A stretch of DNA of 48,008 nt from an uncultured Bacteroidota bacterium (GCA_902574335.1 CACGNO010000001.1:1-48008), one strand, 5' to 3'. Positions 36,643 through 46,463 are shown, counted from the first letter of the stretch. Made by a program: numbers and translations. Notes: generated by a model from the letters alone, not told the origin.

Positions 36643-36672
36643 CAATATTAATCAATTTCATATTAAAAACAA
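36643..36672 (-). promoter_or_regulatory. Candidate flavobacterial promoter
   Basis: Minus strand TTG (36672-36670) - N19 - TAATATTG (36650-36643), one mismatch to TANNTTTG. Confidence 0.4.
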
Positions 36673-36750
36673 TACCTTTTTTAAACAAAATCTATTAAAT
36701 TAAAATCTAAGATTTTATGACAATAAAAATCATTAATTTAAAAGAATAAA

Positions 36751-37830
36751 ATGAGTAAATACAAAGTGCTTGTTGTAGGTGTTGGAAACATGGGTAGTGC
36801 CCATGCAAAGGCATATAATGATATTGAAGAATTTGAGCTTGTGGGCTTAGTAGCTAGGACTGGAAAAAGAAGAACACCATTATCAAAAAGTCTAGGCGGT
36901 ATTCAAGAGTTTGATGACTTTGATAAGGCTTTAAATGAGGCCAATCCTGATTTAGTTTCAATCAACACGTATACTGAGAGCCATAAAGAATATGCTATTA
37001 AAAGCCTCAATCATGGCGCTCATATTTTTATTGAAAAGCCTCTAGCTGAAACTATAGAAGACGCATTGGAGATAATAGAATTAGCAAGAAAAAAAAACAG
37101 GAAAGTTGTAGTTGGATATATTTTAAGATATCATCCAGCCTGGAAAAAATTTATTGAAGTTAGTCATACATTAGGAAGCCCTTTAGTTATGCGAATGAAT
37201 TTAAATCAACAAAGTTCGGGTGACCAGTGGGATATTCACAAAAACTTGATGAATTCTACAAGTCCAATAGTTGATTGTGGTGTTCATTATGTTGATATTA
37301 TGTGTCAAATGACAAAATCAAAACCTAAATATGTAAATGCTGTTGGGACAAGATTGACTAATGAAATTGCTGAGGATATGTATAATTATGGCCATTTACA
37401 AGTTGTATTTGAAGATGGTTCTATTGGCTGGTATGAATCTGGATGGGGCCCGATGATAAGCGAAACAGCTTTTTTCGTTAAAGATGTTTTTGGGCCAAAA
37501 GGTTCTGTTAGTATAGTTGAACCAAAAAATGACGGGGACATCTCAAGCTCTAATATAGATAGTCACACAAAGACAAATCAATTATTGATTCATTATCAAG
37601 ATCGTGATGATAATGGAAAATTTAAATTTGAAGACAAATACATCAATACTTCAAATGAACCAAACCATGATGAATTGTGTCGACTTGAGCAAGAATTCTT
37701 ATTGCATGCAATTGAAAATAATATTGATTTAAGCGAACAGCTTGATGCAGTTATAAATAGTATGAAAATTGTTTTAGCTGCTGACAAATCCGTCAAATTA
37801 GAAAGAAAGGTTTTAATTGAAGAGATTTAA
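36751..37830 (+). CDS. Gfo/Idh/MocA family oxidoreductase
   Basis: VLVVGVGNMGSAHAKAYNDI Rossmann; HGAHIFIEKPLAETIEDALEI. Confidence 0.95.
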   Translation: MSKYKVLVVGVGNMGSAHAKAYNDIEEFELVGLVARTGKRRTPLSKSLGGIQEFDDFDKALNEANPDLVSINTYTESHKEYAIKSLNHGAHIFIEKPLAETIEDALEIIELARKKNRKVVVGYILRYHPAWKKFIEVSHTLGSPLVMRMNLNQQSSGDQWDIHKNLMNSTSPIVDCGVHYVDIMCQMTKSKPKYVNAVGTRLTNEIAEDMYNYGHLQVVFEDGSIGWYESGWGPMISETAFFVKDVFGPKGSVSIVEPKNDGDISSSNIDSHTKTNQLLIHYQDRDDNGKFKFEDKYINTSNEPNHDELCRLEQEFLLHAIENNIDLSEQLDAVINSMKIVLAADKSVKLERKVLIEEI

Positions 37831-37833
37831 ATT

Positions 37834-37944
37834 ATGAATATAAAGAGTAAAATTATAATTGGGATTATTATAATTTTAATCTTATACCTTTGGGCGGAGC
37901 TCGGAGTGGGAATTTTTTTCCAAGATAGCTGGGGAGGAGATTAA
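37834..37944 (+). CDS. Single-TM micro-protein (36 aa), not in ORF track
   Basis: ATG at 37834: MNIKSKIIIGIIIILILYLWAELGVGIFFQDSWGGD*. Confidence 0.5.
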   Translation: MNIKSKIIIGIIIILILYLWAELGVGIFFQDSWGGD

Positions 37945-37962
37945 TTTTTATATTTATATAGT

Positions 37963-38136
37963 ATGAAGATTTTAAAGTGGTTTTTCTTTTCATTATTTGT
38001 TCTCTTAACATTATTCTGCTGTTTTGTTGTTTATGAATTTTATACCAACTTGTCTTTTATTGACTACCCTTATTTAGTAGGTGCTATAATTTTTATTTCC
38101 CTAGCCATTTTAACTTATAAATACAAAGTAAAATAG
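37963..38136 (+). CDS. Two-TM small protein (57 aa), not in ORF track
   Basis: ATG at 37963: MKILKWFFFSLFVLLTLFCCFVVYEFYTNLSFIDYPYLVGAIIFISLAILTYKYKVK*. Confidence 0.45.
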   Translation: MKILKWFFFSLFVLLTLFCCFVVYEFYTNLSFIDYPYLVGAIIFISLAILTYKYKVK

Positions 38137-38158
38137 AATACTTTCTTATTTTTAATTG

Positions 38159-38977
38159 ATGAAAAATACATTTTTTCTAATCCCTTTATTATTTTTTTTA
38201 GGTGTTAATGAATTAAAAGTAATCTCTTATAACATCCGTTATAATAATCCAAATGATGGAATTAATATTTGGGAAAACAGGAAGTCAACAATAGCTAATT
38301 TCTTAATTGATGAATCCCCTGACTTTATCGGTTTGCAAGAGGTTAAGCATTCTCAATTATTATTTTTATTAGAGTCAATGGATAATTATGATTTTATTGG
38401 AGTTGGAAGAGATGATGGAAAAACAAAAGGAGAATACAGCCCCATATTTTATAATCAAAATAAATTTAAAGTTCTATCTCAAAATACATTTTGGTTATCC
38501 CCAACGCCCGAAAAAGTTTCTGTTGGTTGGGATGCCTCAATGGAAAGGATTTGTACATATGGGTTATTTGAAAATATTAAATCAAAAGAAAAATTCTTGG
38601 TTTTTAACACACATTTTGATCACATTGGTAATGTAGCTAGAAAAGAATCTAGCGATCTTATTCTAAAAAGAATCGATGAGATTAACAATGACAACCTGCC
38701 CGTAATTTTGACGGGAGATTTTAATCTTGAAGATAGTAATCCAACAATTAAAAACATTCAAAAATACTTAACAGACGTTCAATTTAATATTGACAAATCA
38801 AATAAATATTATGGAACATTTACTGGATTCAAACATTCAAAAATTATTGAAAAAAGAATCGATTATATTTTTGTGAAAAACATTAAAGTCAATCAATCTA
38901 AACACGTGCATTTAAAAACGCCAATTAATGGATGGGCTTCTGATCATCACCCCGTACTAACAACCTTAAAATTTTAA
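38159..38977 (+). CDS. Secreted endonuclease/exonuclease/phosphatase family protein
   Basis: VISYNIRYNNPNDG, FIGLQEV, LTGDFNLEDSNP, RIDYIFV, WASDHHPVLTTL. Confidence 0.93.
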   Translation: MKNTFFLIPLLFFLGVNELKVISYNIRYNNPNDGINIWENRKSTIANFLIDESPDFIGLQEVKHSQLLFLLESMDNYDFIGVGRDDGKTKGEYSPIFYNQNKFKVLSQNTFWLSPTPEKVSVGWDASMERICTYGLFENIKSKEKFLVFNTHFDHIGNVARKESSDLILKRIDEINNDNLPVILTGDFNLEDSNPTIKNIQKYLTDVQFNIDKSNKYYGTFTGFKHSKIIEKRIDYIFVKNIKVNQSKHVHLKTPINGWASDHHPVLTTLKF

Positions 38978-38980
38978 AAT

Positions 38981-39310
38981 ATGAAAAAAATATTTTTACT
39001 ATTATGCTTTTTAGGAATTGCATTTCCATATTATTTTTTGTTTCAGTATATAGAATTAAATAACTGGGAATGGTCACTTTCTCAATTCTTTTCAGATGCA
39101 AACTCAAATTTTGCATCTGCTATGTTATCAGCAGATTTAAGTGTTGCTGCTTTATCATTCTTTATATTTATTATTTACAGTTTTTATAACAAGCCTATTA
39201 AAATTTTAAAATATATGGCTTGTTTTTTCTTAGTTGGTTTTTCTTTAGCCTTACCATTTTATCTTTATGACAATTTTGAAGATCTAAAGAAACTAAATCA
39301 CATACAGTAA
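38981..39310 (+). CDS. DUF2834-like membrane protein
   Basis: FLGIAFPYYFLFQYIELNNWEWSLSQFF...NFASAMLSADLSVAALSFFIF. Confidence 0.7.
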   Translation: MKKIFLLLCFLGIAFPYYFLFQYIELNNWEWSLSQFFSDANSNFASAMLSADLSVAALSFFIFIIYSFYNKPIKILKYMACFFLVGFSLALPFYLYDNFEDLKKLNHIQ

Positions 39311-39916
39311 AACTAATAAATAGTGGCTCACACTTCCGAGTAGAACAAAAATATGCCATATAGCATGGTTGTATTTGATTTTTTCTAAAAGGTAAAATAA
39401 AACACCTATGGTATAAAAAATCCCACCTGCGATTAATAAATTCTTTGCTTCTGAATCAAGTAAACTAAACAAAGTATCAATATCAACAACTATTAACCAA
39501 CCTAAAATTAGATATAAGATTAATGAAATTTTATTGTAGCGATCAACACTAAAAATTTTAAAAATAGTTCCCAAAATGGATAAACCTAGAACTGTAAAAA
39601 AAATAGGTAATCCAGAATAATCGTTAAGAGTTATAAAGCACACTGGTGCATAGGATCCTGTAATTAGATAGTATATACTAATATGGTCTAATACTCTTAA
39701 TTTTTCTTTTAGATTATTTGACTCTACATAGTGATAAGCTGTGGATGAGCAATAAACAAATAAAAGACCGCCAGATAGAAATAATAAGCTTAGCGTGCTG
39801 TATGATGTAAGTTCAGTATTATAAATAAATAGAAATGGAATGCCAATTAATGTTAAAACAATTCCTAATCCATGAGTCACCCAGTTCCAAAACTCTTCTT
39901 TTCTTGTTTCAATCAT
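39293..39916 (-). CDS. Hemolysin III / PAQR family protein
   Basis: EEFWNWVTHGLGIVLTLIG, CSSTAYHYV, LDHISIYYLITGSYAPV, HAIWHIFVLLGSVSHYL. Confidence 0.93.
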   Translation of the reverse strand: MIETRKEEFWNWVTHGLGIVLTLIGIPFLFIYNTELTSYSTLSLLFLSGGLLFVYCSSTAYHYVESNNLKEKLRVLDHISIYYLITGSYAPVCFITLNDYSGLPIFFTVLGLSILGTIFKIFSVDRYNKISLILYLILGWLIVVDIDTLFSLLDSEAKNLLIAGGIFYTIGVLFYLLEKIKYNHAIWHIFVLLGSVSHYLLVLLYVI

Positions 39917-39954
39917 TAAAATCTAAAATAGTAAAGCTTAATAATAATTATAGA

Positions 39955-40104
39955 CTAATTAGATTTTTTTTTGGGGATTTCAGGATCATTTTCAAGCTCC
40001 TGATCTTGAATTTTATTTTGCCTGTATATAACTGACATAAATGTAACCAGGTAGATTACAAAAATTAAAAAACCGACTATAAAAATTATTAAATCCATTT
40101 CCAT
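39955..40104 (-). CDS. Small single-TM protein (49 aa), not in ORF track
   Basis: ATG at 40104: MEMDLIIFIVGFLIFVIYLVTFMSVIYRQNKIQDQELENDPEIPKKKSN*. Confidence 0.55.
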   Translation of the reverse strand: MEMDLIIFIVGFLIFVIYLVTFMSVIYRQNKIQDQELENDPEIPKKKSN

Positions 40105-40112
40105 TATTAAAT

Positions 40113-40286
40113 TTATTTATCTCCTCTTCTTTGTCTAATTGATATTGATAATGCTAGAATGGAAGGAACCCAGATTCCAACAAAAATTCCACTAAGTTTA
40201 TCTCCGCTAAACCATAGAAATACAGAGAATAAAAAGGAAATAAATGCCAAAATAATTGGGTAATATTTTAAGAAAAAATTTGTCAT
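40113..40286 (-). CDS. Small two-TM protein (57 aa), not in ORF track
   Basis: ATG at 40286: MTNFFLKYYPIILAFISFLFSVFLWFSGDKLSGIFVGIWVPSILALSISIRQRRGDK*. Confidence 0.55.
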   Translation of the reverse strand: MTNFFLKYYPIILAFISFLFSVFLWFSGDKLSGIFVGIWVPSILALSISIRQRRGDK

Positions 40287-40300
40287 AATTTATATGTTTT

Positions 40301-40399
40301 TTATTTTTTGAATTTTTTAATTAGAGAATTAATTACAGCTACTACTATCAAAATTATCCATATGTATACTATTATAGTACTTTTATATCCTACTAACAT
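40301..40399 (-). CDS. Micro membrane protein (32 aa), not in ORF track
   Basis: ATG at 40399: MLVGYKSTIIVYIWIILIVVAVINSLIKKFKK*. Confidence 0.35.
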   Translation of the reverse strand: MLVGYKSTIIVYIWIILIVVAVINSLIKKFKK

Positions 40400-40401
40400 T
40401 T

Positions 40402-40827
40402 TTATAATATTTTAACTTTTAAATATGTCCGGCCAATGATAAGAGCTGCAGTAATAATAATGATATTTTTAATTATATATTGTCCTTCAAGTGTTGGTAG
40501 AAATGGATTGGAGTCTTGAAATGTAACTTCTGGTAAGATTAGCAATGGTAAAAAAGTTCCACTCATTTGAACAAAAAGTAAAGCCATTCCCACAAGAGTT
40601 GTTTTTTTAAATAAGAAACAAAAAGCAATTAGTACTTCCCAAATCCCAATTATATATGTCCACATCTCAGCTGTAAGGAAAGGCATCCAGTACACCGTAT
40701 CCATTACCAGTTGCTGAGCTGGGGATAATCCAACAATTTTTAAAAAACCAAACCAAAAAAAGATTATAAATATTGGAATTCTAATCAAATAATCATTAGT
40801 ATTAAAATTGTACATTGGTTTGATCAT
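40402..40827 (-). CDS. DoxX/DUF417-like membrane protein
   Basis: IPIFIIFFWFGFLKIVGLSPAQ, four TM; IGIWEVLIAFCFLFKK. Confidence 0.75.
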   Translation of the reverse strand: MIKPMYNFNTNDYLIRIPIFIIFFWFGFLKIVGLSPAQQLVMDTVYWMPFLTAEMWTYIIGIWEVLIAFCFLFKKTTLVGMALLFVQMSGTFLPLLILPEVTFQDSNPFLPTLEGQYIIKNIIIITAALIIGRTYLKVKIL

Positions 40828-40835
40828 ATCTAAAA

Positions 40836-41450
40836 TTAAGCTTCGACTGAAAGTGTCTTTTCTTGTTTCTTTGGTATCGGCCCTAAATCTCTTTTTAAGT
40901 CATTAATAACTGTTTTCAAATATTTCTTTCTTTTCTTTTCAGAAACAAATGGTACCGACCAGAATTGTCTGGTTTTTGTGAATAAAGAAAGTTTCCATCC
41001 AAAGACAAATGAATAAACCCCCATAACTAACCTAAGCTTTACTGAATTCACATATAATGTTAAAACAGGTAAAGCGGGTGCACCGTGAGTAACATAAGTT
41101 CTCAACTTTTTATTTTTAAGAAATGGTTTAGGGTAGGCATACGTCTTTGTTATGTTTATAAATTGGTATGCAAATCCTGGTGTAAAAACTTCATCAAAAA
41201 AGATTTCCATTCTAGGTGTTAGTCTAAACCACCAAACAGGGGAAATTATATAAATCCTATCTGTCCAAGTGACTAGGTCTTGATATTTTTTAATCACCTT
41301 GTCTCTAGGTCTAGTAAACTTGTCTCTGTACAAGTCAATAACCTCAAATTCCTCATTTCTTATTTCCATTTCATTCTTAATTGTTTTGAAAATTCCATTA
41401 TAGCAAAAAGAGTTTATGTCTGGGTGACCAATTACAATAAGATTTTTCAT
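40836..41450 (-). CDS. NAD(P)H dehydrogenase (quinone)-type flavoprotein
   Basis: KNLIVIGHPDINSFCYNGI, DRIYIISPVWWFRLTPRMEIFFDEVFTPGFAYQF. Confidence 0.92.
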   Translation of the reverse strand: MKNLIVIGHPDINSFCYNGIFKTIKNEMEIRNEEFEVIDLYRDKFTRPRDKVIKKYQDLVTWTDRIYIISPVWWFRLTPRMEIFFDEVFTPGFAYQFINITKTYAYPKPFLKNKKLRTYVTHGAPALPVLTLYVNSVKLRLVMGVYSFVFGWKLSLFTKTRQFWSVPFVSEKKRKKYLKTVINDLKRDLGPIPKKQEKTLSVEA

Positions 41451-41576
41451 AACCTATGTTTTATGCAATGTACATTACAAAACATGTGCCATAATATAAT
41501 ATTTAACCATTCTGTAAGAAGGGAATCATTATTGGAAATATTAGAAAAAATAATTTAGAACTATTTAAATTATCAA

Positions 41577-41891
41577 TTAATAGGACTTTATAAATTCAAG
41601 TGTGCTTGCAAAGGCTAACCAATTTTTCGTGAATTTTCTGTGCAGCTTTTGAAGCAACATTTGATGTCCAATTTCTTTAACCCAACCGATCATTTCTTGA
41701 TCTTTACAATAAAACTGGACTGAAAAAGTACTCCCTTTTACATTATCCATTCCCTCTTCAAAAGTAACTTTAAGCAAATCAACTTGGTGGACATTCTTAC
41801 CAAGTTCAGGTAGAATTTCTCGATCAACATATTCAATCCATTCTTTTTCGATTTCTGCTTCCACAATAAAAGTGATATTGTAAATATTCAT
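41577..41891 (-). CDS. DUF4286 family protein
   Basis: YNITFIVEAEIEKEWIEYVDREILPEL...FSVQFYCKDQEMIGWV. Confidence 0.8.
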   Translation of the reverse strand: MNIYNITFIVEAEIEKEWIEYVDREILPELGKNVHQVDLLKVTFEEGMDNVKGSTFSVQFYCKDQEMIGWVKEIGHQMLLQKLHRKFTKNWLAFASTLEFIKSY

Positions 41892-41943
41892 TATTTCAAA
41901 AATACAAATTGGATATTAATTTTTTATTTAATAAATTCTTGTT

Positions 41944-43371
41944 ATGAAAAAATATTTCCTAATACTAATTTTAATAATATATTCTTGCGATACCCAACAA
42001 GACTCAGTTGAGAAAATTCAATTTCAAGACAAAGAATATTCAGAGGCCTTTCAATTAATTGAATATTGGCTTGATGCTCAAAAAGATTATGAAAAGTTAC
42101 CCGGTCTGACGGCAGTAATTACGGATAAAGATGAAAATAAGTGGGCTGGCTCTTTTGGGTTGTCAGACGGTGAGAATAAAATGAATATAGAAAACACTTT
42201 CAGCATTTGCTCAATTTCAAAACTATTCACCTCTGTTGCTTTGATGCAGCTTGTCGAAGAAGGTAAAATAAGCTTGGATGATAAAATTGAAGATGTTTTA
42301 CCTTGGTTTGATATAAATAATGACTTTGATAATGCTCCTGATCTTACATTAAAATCAATTCTTTCACATTCATCAGGCCTGCCACGTGAGTCCAATCATC
42401 CATATTGGTCATGGCCAGACTTTCCTTTTCCATCCAAACAAGATGTAATGGATGAATTAAATAATCAAGAAATGCTTTATCCTCCTTCAAAATATTATCA
42501 GTATAGTAATTTGGGATTAAGCTTGCTTGGATATGTAGTTGAAGAAGTTTCAGGACAATCCTTTAATGAATATGTAAATAAAAATATTTTAATTCCACTT
42601 GGAATGTCAAGTACAAAAACATATATGTCATCAGATGAATATGGAAAAGTTTTATCACTTGGCTATTCATCTTTAAACAGAAATGTTGAAAGGGAAAAAG
42701 TAAACTTTTTTAATGCTGACGGTATTGCAGCTGCAGCAGGTTTTACATCCAACGTTCTAGATTTAGCCAAGTTTGCTAGATGGCAATTGAATTTATTAGA
42801 TTCATCTGAAAAAAATATTTTATCTGCTGAAACTTTAAAGAATATGCATAAAATTCATTGGGATGACAGCTCTATTTCCGTTACCAGAGGGCTAGGATTT
42901 GGAGTTTATAATTTGGATGGTGAAACTTGGGTAGGCCACGGGGGATCATGTCCAGGATACAGGTCTCAGCTTTATATTAGTCCAAATTTAGGAATAGCTT
43001 ATTCAGTTATGATAAATTCTAGCGGGACTTCACCTACAAAGTATATTAGAGGAATCCACAAGATCTTAAGTAAAGTGAATTTAAATAAAGGTGATGAAAT
43101 AAATAAATTCAAAGAATTTGAAGGAAAGTACATATCACAACCATGGGTAAGTGAAACATATGTACAATCATGGGGTGGTAATTTAGCATTAGTCTCATTA
43201 CCTAGTGATGATCCATATTTAAGTCTTTATAAACATGTTGGAGGAGATATTTTTAAAAAGATTTTAAGTAATAATGATCTAGGTCAGGAACTAGAAATAC
43301 TTAGGGATGAGAACAATAATGTTGTAGGATATAAAACACATCAAAATATTTATAAAAAAGATTTAAGATAA
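41944..43371 (+). CDS. Serine hydrolase (beta-lactamase family) lipoprotein
   Basis: Lipobox IYSCDTQ; SxxK in FSICSISKLFTS; YSNLGLSLLGYVV; GHGGSCPGYRS. Confidence 0.93.
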   Translation: MKKYFLILILIIYSCDTQQDSVEKIQFQDKEYSEAFQLIEYWLDAQKDYEKLPGLTAVITDKDENKWAGSFGLSDGENKMNIENTFSICSISKLFTSVALMQLVEEGKISLDDKIEDVLPWFDINNDFDNAPDLTLKSILSHSSGLPRESNHPYWSWPDFPFPSKQDVMDELNNQEMLYPPSKYYQYSNLGLSLLGYVVEEVSGQSFNEYVNKNILIPLGMSSTKTYMSSDEYGKVLSLGYSSLNRNVEREKVNFFNADGIAAAAGFTSNVLDLAKFARWQLNLLDSSEKNILSAETLKNMHKIHWDDSSISVTRGLGFGVYNLDGETWVGHGGSCPGYRSQLYISPNLGIAYSVMINSSGTSPTKYIRGIHKILSKVNLNKGDEINKFKEFEGKYISQPWVSETYVQSWGGNLALVSLPSDDPYLSLYKHVGGDIFKKILSNNDLGQELEILRDENNNVVGYKTHQNIYKKDLR

Positions 43372-43372
43372 T

Positions 43373-44254
43373 ATGAGAAAAATCACAAACCATAAAGGCT
43401 GGCTTTCAGCAATTTTAAGTATTATTCCCTTCTTTATTTTTATGGGTTTTTTTCAAGCCATTGGATTAGGAGTTTCATCTGCTTTAGGCCGCGCAGGAAT
43501 AATAGAATTCAATTTTGACAGTTACTTGCAGGCTGAGGATGCGATGCGAGATTATTTAGCAGCAGATACAATTATTCAATATTTTGATTTGATTGGCATA
43601 TTTCTTCTTCTTTGGATTCTGATGAGGTTCGTAGATAAAGAACCATTCATTAAACTAGGCTTTAGTATCAAAGGAAAAACTAATGATATTATTTTAGGAA
43701 TGACTTTAGGCCTATTATTAATGGCCGTTGGTTATTCAATTTTAATTTTATTAGGTGAGATTAAGTTTATTTCATTTAATTATGATTTAAAAAGCATCTT
43801 ATTACTATTTCTTTTGTTTATAGCAGTTTCAGTTGTTGAAGAGACCTATGTGAGAGGCTATGTTTTAAAAAACCTTTTGAAATCATTTAATCCAGTTGTT
43901 TCTTTAATTATATCCTCTGCAATTTTTTCTCTTTTACATTTTTTTAATCCCAATGTAAATTACATCGCACTTACTGAACTTTTTATTGCAGGAATTTTAC
44001 TAGGCGTGTCCTATGTTTATACTAAAAATCTTTGGTTTCCAATTGCACTACATCTGAGCTGGAATTTCTTTCAGGTAATGTTTGGTTTTAATGTTAGCGG
44101 TATGGATACGTATTCACTAATTGAATTTGAAATTTTGGAAAATAATAATATTAATGGTGGGGACTTCGGATTTGAGGGGTCATACTTATCAATTTTATTT
44201 TCATTAGTTATGATATATTTTTTATGGAAATATTATCGAAGGTTTTCTGATTAA
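43373..44254 (+). CDS. CPBP family intramembrane metalloprotease
   Basis: VVEETYVRGYVLKNLLK (EExxxR), SLLHFFNPN, HLSWNFFQ. Confidence 0.93.
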   Translation: MRKITNHKGWLSAILSIIPFFIFMGFFQAIGLGVSSALGRAGIIEFNFDSYLQAEDAMRDYLAADTIIQYFDLIGIFLLLWILMRFVDKEPFIKLGFSIKGKTNDIILGMTLGLLLMAVGYSILILLGEIKFISFNYDLKSILLLFLLFIAVSVVEETYVRGYVLKNLLKSFNPVVSLIISSAIFSLLHFFNPNVNYIALTELFIAGILLGVSYVYTKNLWFPIALHLSWNFFQVMFGFNVSGMDTYSLIEFEILENNNINGGDFGFEGSYLSILFSLVMIYFLWKYYRRFSD

Positions 44255-44274
44255 ATAAATCCTTAACTTGTAGC

Positions 44275-45762
44275 GTGTTTCAGTTAATTAAATTAGAATA
44301 TAAATCATTTTTTAGGTCATCAGCACTTGGAGGTAAAATAGCTGCTAAAATATTTATGTGGCTTGGTTACATATACATCCTGTTTATGACGGTTGGCCTG
44401 GCATTTGTTCATGGATCAGGTGGAGCAGCATTTATAAAACAAGAAGTTGATGTAGAAAATCCATTTTTACTATTAAATTCTAATATGCTTTTTTACATTT
44501 TTGCATTTTGGGTTGTTGGAAGATACTTTGGTCAAGCCACCCCAATAATAAATATTAAACCTTTACTCTTATTAAGAATAAAAAGAGATAAAATAATTAG
44601 ATTTTCATTAAATAAAACCATTTTCTCTTTTTTTAATTTAATATCAATTCTCTATCTAATTATTTTTTCACTGACAATTTATTCACCAGAAAAATTTGAT
44701 TTAACTCAACTTATGCTTTGGAATTTATCCATGTATTTCATTTTATACATAACTAACTTTCTTAACATATATCTAAATAAAAAAGATAAAGTTGTAATTG
44801 TATTAGGAGTTGTTTTGGCCATTGTGTATGCATTGGATTATTTTCAGATATTTAGTTTAAATCCTATTTCTGAGTGGATATTTTACATGTTTTATGAGGA
44901 CAAAATATTGGTAATTATTCCCCTTATAATTTTAGCCTTTACTTATTATAGAGTAATTAAATTCTTTAAAAATAATTTTTTCATAGATACTGGTCTTAGA
45001 AAAAAAGTCGTGGAAGCAAAGCAAGATAATTTTGATTTTTTAAATCGATTTGGAGATATGTCTACGTTTTTAAGAAATGATTTTAGACTTATTAAAAGAT
45101 CTAAAAGAGCTAGAACTACAGCTCTTATGTCCTTATTATTTATTCTATATGGACTCATTTTTTTAGGCACCCAAGACTTCCTAGGTGATACTATGCTATT
45201 TTTTGGATATTTATTTTCAACTGGTGGATTTATTTTTACCTTCTGTGCTTTGGTCCCAAGCTGGGATAGCCAACACTATCCATTTATGATGTGTCAAAAT
45301 ATTAAGTATGTTGATTATATAAAATCAAAGTGGTACTTAGGTTGCTTTGGTGTAATTATATCTACTACTATTGCTTTACCAATCTATAGTTTTTTTGGAT
45401 CTTACCATCTTATTGCAGTCTTATCTTGTGGTTTATTTAATCTTGGGGTTAATTCATATTTAACTCTTTGGGCTGGAGCATTTACAAAAATGAAAATTGA
45501 CTTAAATTCATTTAAAAATGCTATGGGTAATACCAAAGCTTTAAATTCCAAAACATTGCTATTAACCCTTCCTCAAATGGTTCTACCATTGGTTTTATAC
45601 TGGGTTGTGTCAACATTTTTTGGTCATACAATTGGATGTGTCTCAGTTGGATCAATAGGTATTTTAGGTATTCTTTTTAAAGACATAGTATTAAACATCA
45701 TTATAAAAACTTATAAAATTGAAAAGTATTCAACCCTTTCTGCTTATAAGGAAACAAATTAG
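44275..45762 (+). CDS. DUF5687-like ABC transporter permease
   Basis: GTG start; FQLIKLEYKSFFRSSALGGKIAAKIFMWLG N-term, multi-TM, adjacent to ABC ATPase. Confidence 0.85.
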   Translation: MFQLIKLEYKSFFRSSALGGKIAAKIFMWLGYIYILFMTVGLAFVHGSGGAAFIKQEVDVENPFLLLNSNMLFYIFAFWVVGRYFGQATPIINIKPLLLLRIKRDKIIRFSLNKTIFSFFNLISILYLIIFSLTIYSPEKFDLTQLMLWNLSMYFILYITNFLNIYLNKKDKVVIVLGVVLAIVYALDYFQIFSLNPISEWIFYMFYEDKILVIIPLIILAFTYYRVIKFFKNNFFIDTGLRKKVVEAKQDNFDFLNRFGDMSTFLRNDFRLIKRSKRARTTALMSLLFILYGLIFLGTQDFLGDTMLFFGYLFSTGGFIFTFCALVPSWDSQHYPFMMCQNIKYVDYIKSKWYLGCFGVIISTTIALPIYSFFGSYHLIAVLSCGLFNLGVNSYLTLWAGAFTKMKIDLNSFKNAMGNTKALNSKTLLLTLPQMVLPLVLYWVVSTFFGHTIGCVSVGSIGILGILFKDIVLNIIIKTYKIEKYSTLSAYKETN

Positions 45763-45764
45763 TT

Positions 45765-46463
45765 ATGATAGAAATTAGAGATATTACGAAAACATACAAT
45801 AAGGAAACTGTTTTAAAAATAGATTCTTTAGAAATTAATTCAGGTCAAACGTTTGGACTAGTTGGAAATAATGGGGCAGGTAAAACAACCCTATTTAGCG
45901 CATTACTAGACCTTATTAAACCAACAACAGGGGAAGTTTTAAACAACGGTATAAATGTAAGAACTAGTGAAGACTGGAAAAGTTTTACCTCTGCATTTTT
46001 AGATGAATCATTTCTTATTAGCTATTTAATGCCGGAGGAATATTTTTATTTTGTTGGAGAATTGAGAAACTTTTCAAAAAAGCAGGTAGATGAATTTTTA
46101 AAGCAATTTGAGGATTTATTTAATGGAGAAATTTTAGGTGGTAAAAAATTTATTAGAGATTTATCTAAGGGTAATCAAAAAAAGGTTGGAATCGTAGCAG
46201 CGCTAATTGGAGACCCCGAGGTTATTATTCTAGATGAACCCTTTGCTAATCTTGACCCAACTACTCAAATTAGATTAAAAAAAATAATAAAGACCCTATC
46301 CCAAAAAGTAGGTGTAACTGTACTTGTTTCCAGTCATGATCTACAAGATGTGACTGAGGTTTCAGATAGAATTGTTTTGTTAGAAAAAGGACTAGTAATT
46401 AAGGATATTAAAAAAACAAAAAAGACTCTACAAGATCTTGAAAGCTACTTTACAAAAGAGTAA
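45765..46463 (+). CDS. ABC transporter ATP-binding protein
   Basis: GLVGNNGAGKTTL Walker A, LSKGNQKKVGI signature, VIILDEPFANLDP Walker B. Confidence 0.97.
   Translation: MIEIRDITKTYNKETVLKIDSLEINSGQTFGLVGNNGAGKTTLFSALLDLIKPTTGEVLNNGINVRTSEDWKSFTSAFLDESFLISYLMPEEYFYFVGELRNFSKKQVDEFLKQFEDLFNGEILGGKKFIRDLSKGNQKKVGIVAALIGDPEVIILDEPFANLDPTTQIRLKKIIKTLSQKVGVTVLVSSHDLQDVTEVSDRIVLLEKGLVIKDIKKTKKTLQDLESYFTKE

Noticed and set aside
42087-42395. 102-aa minus ORF inside the serine hydrolase gene
   Set aside because: Antisense shadow over conserved catalytic region
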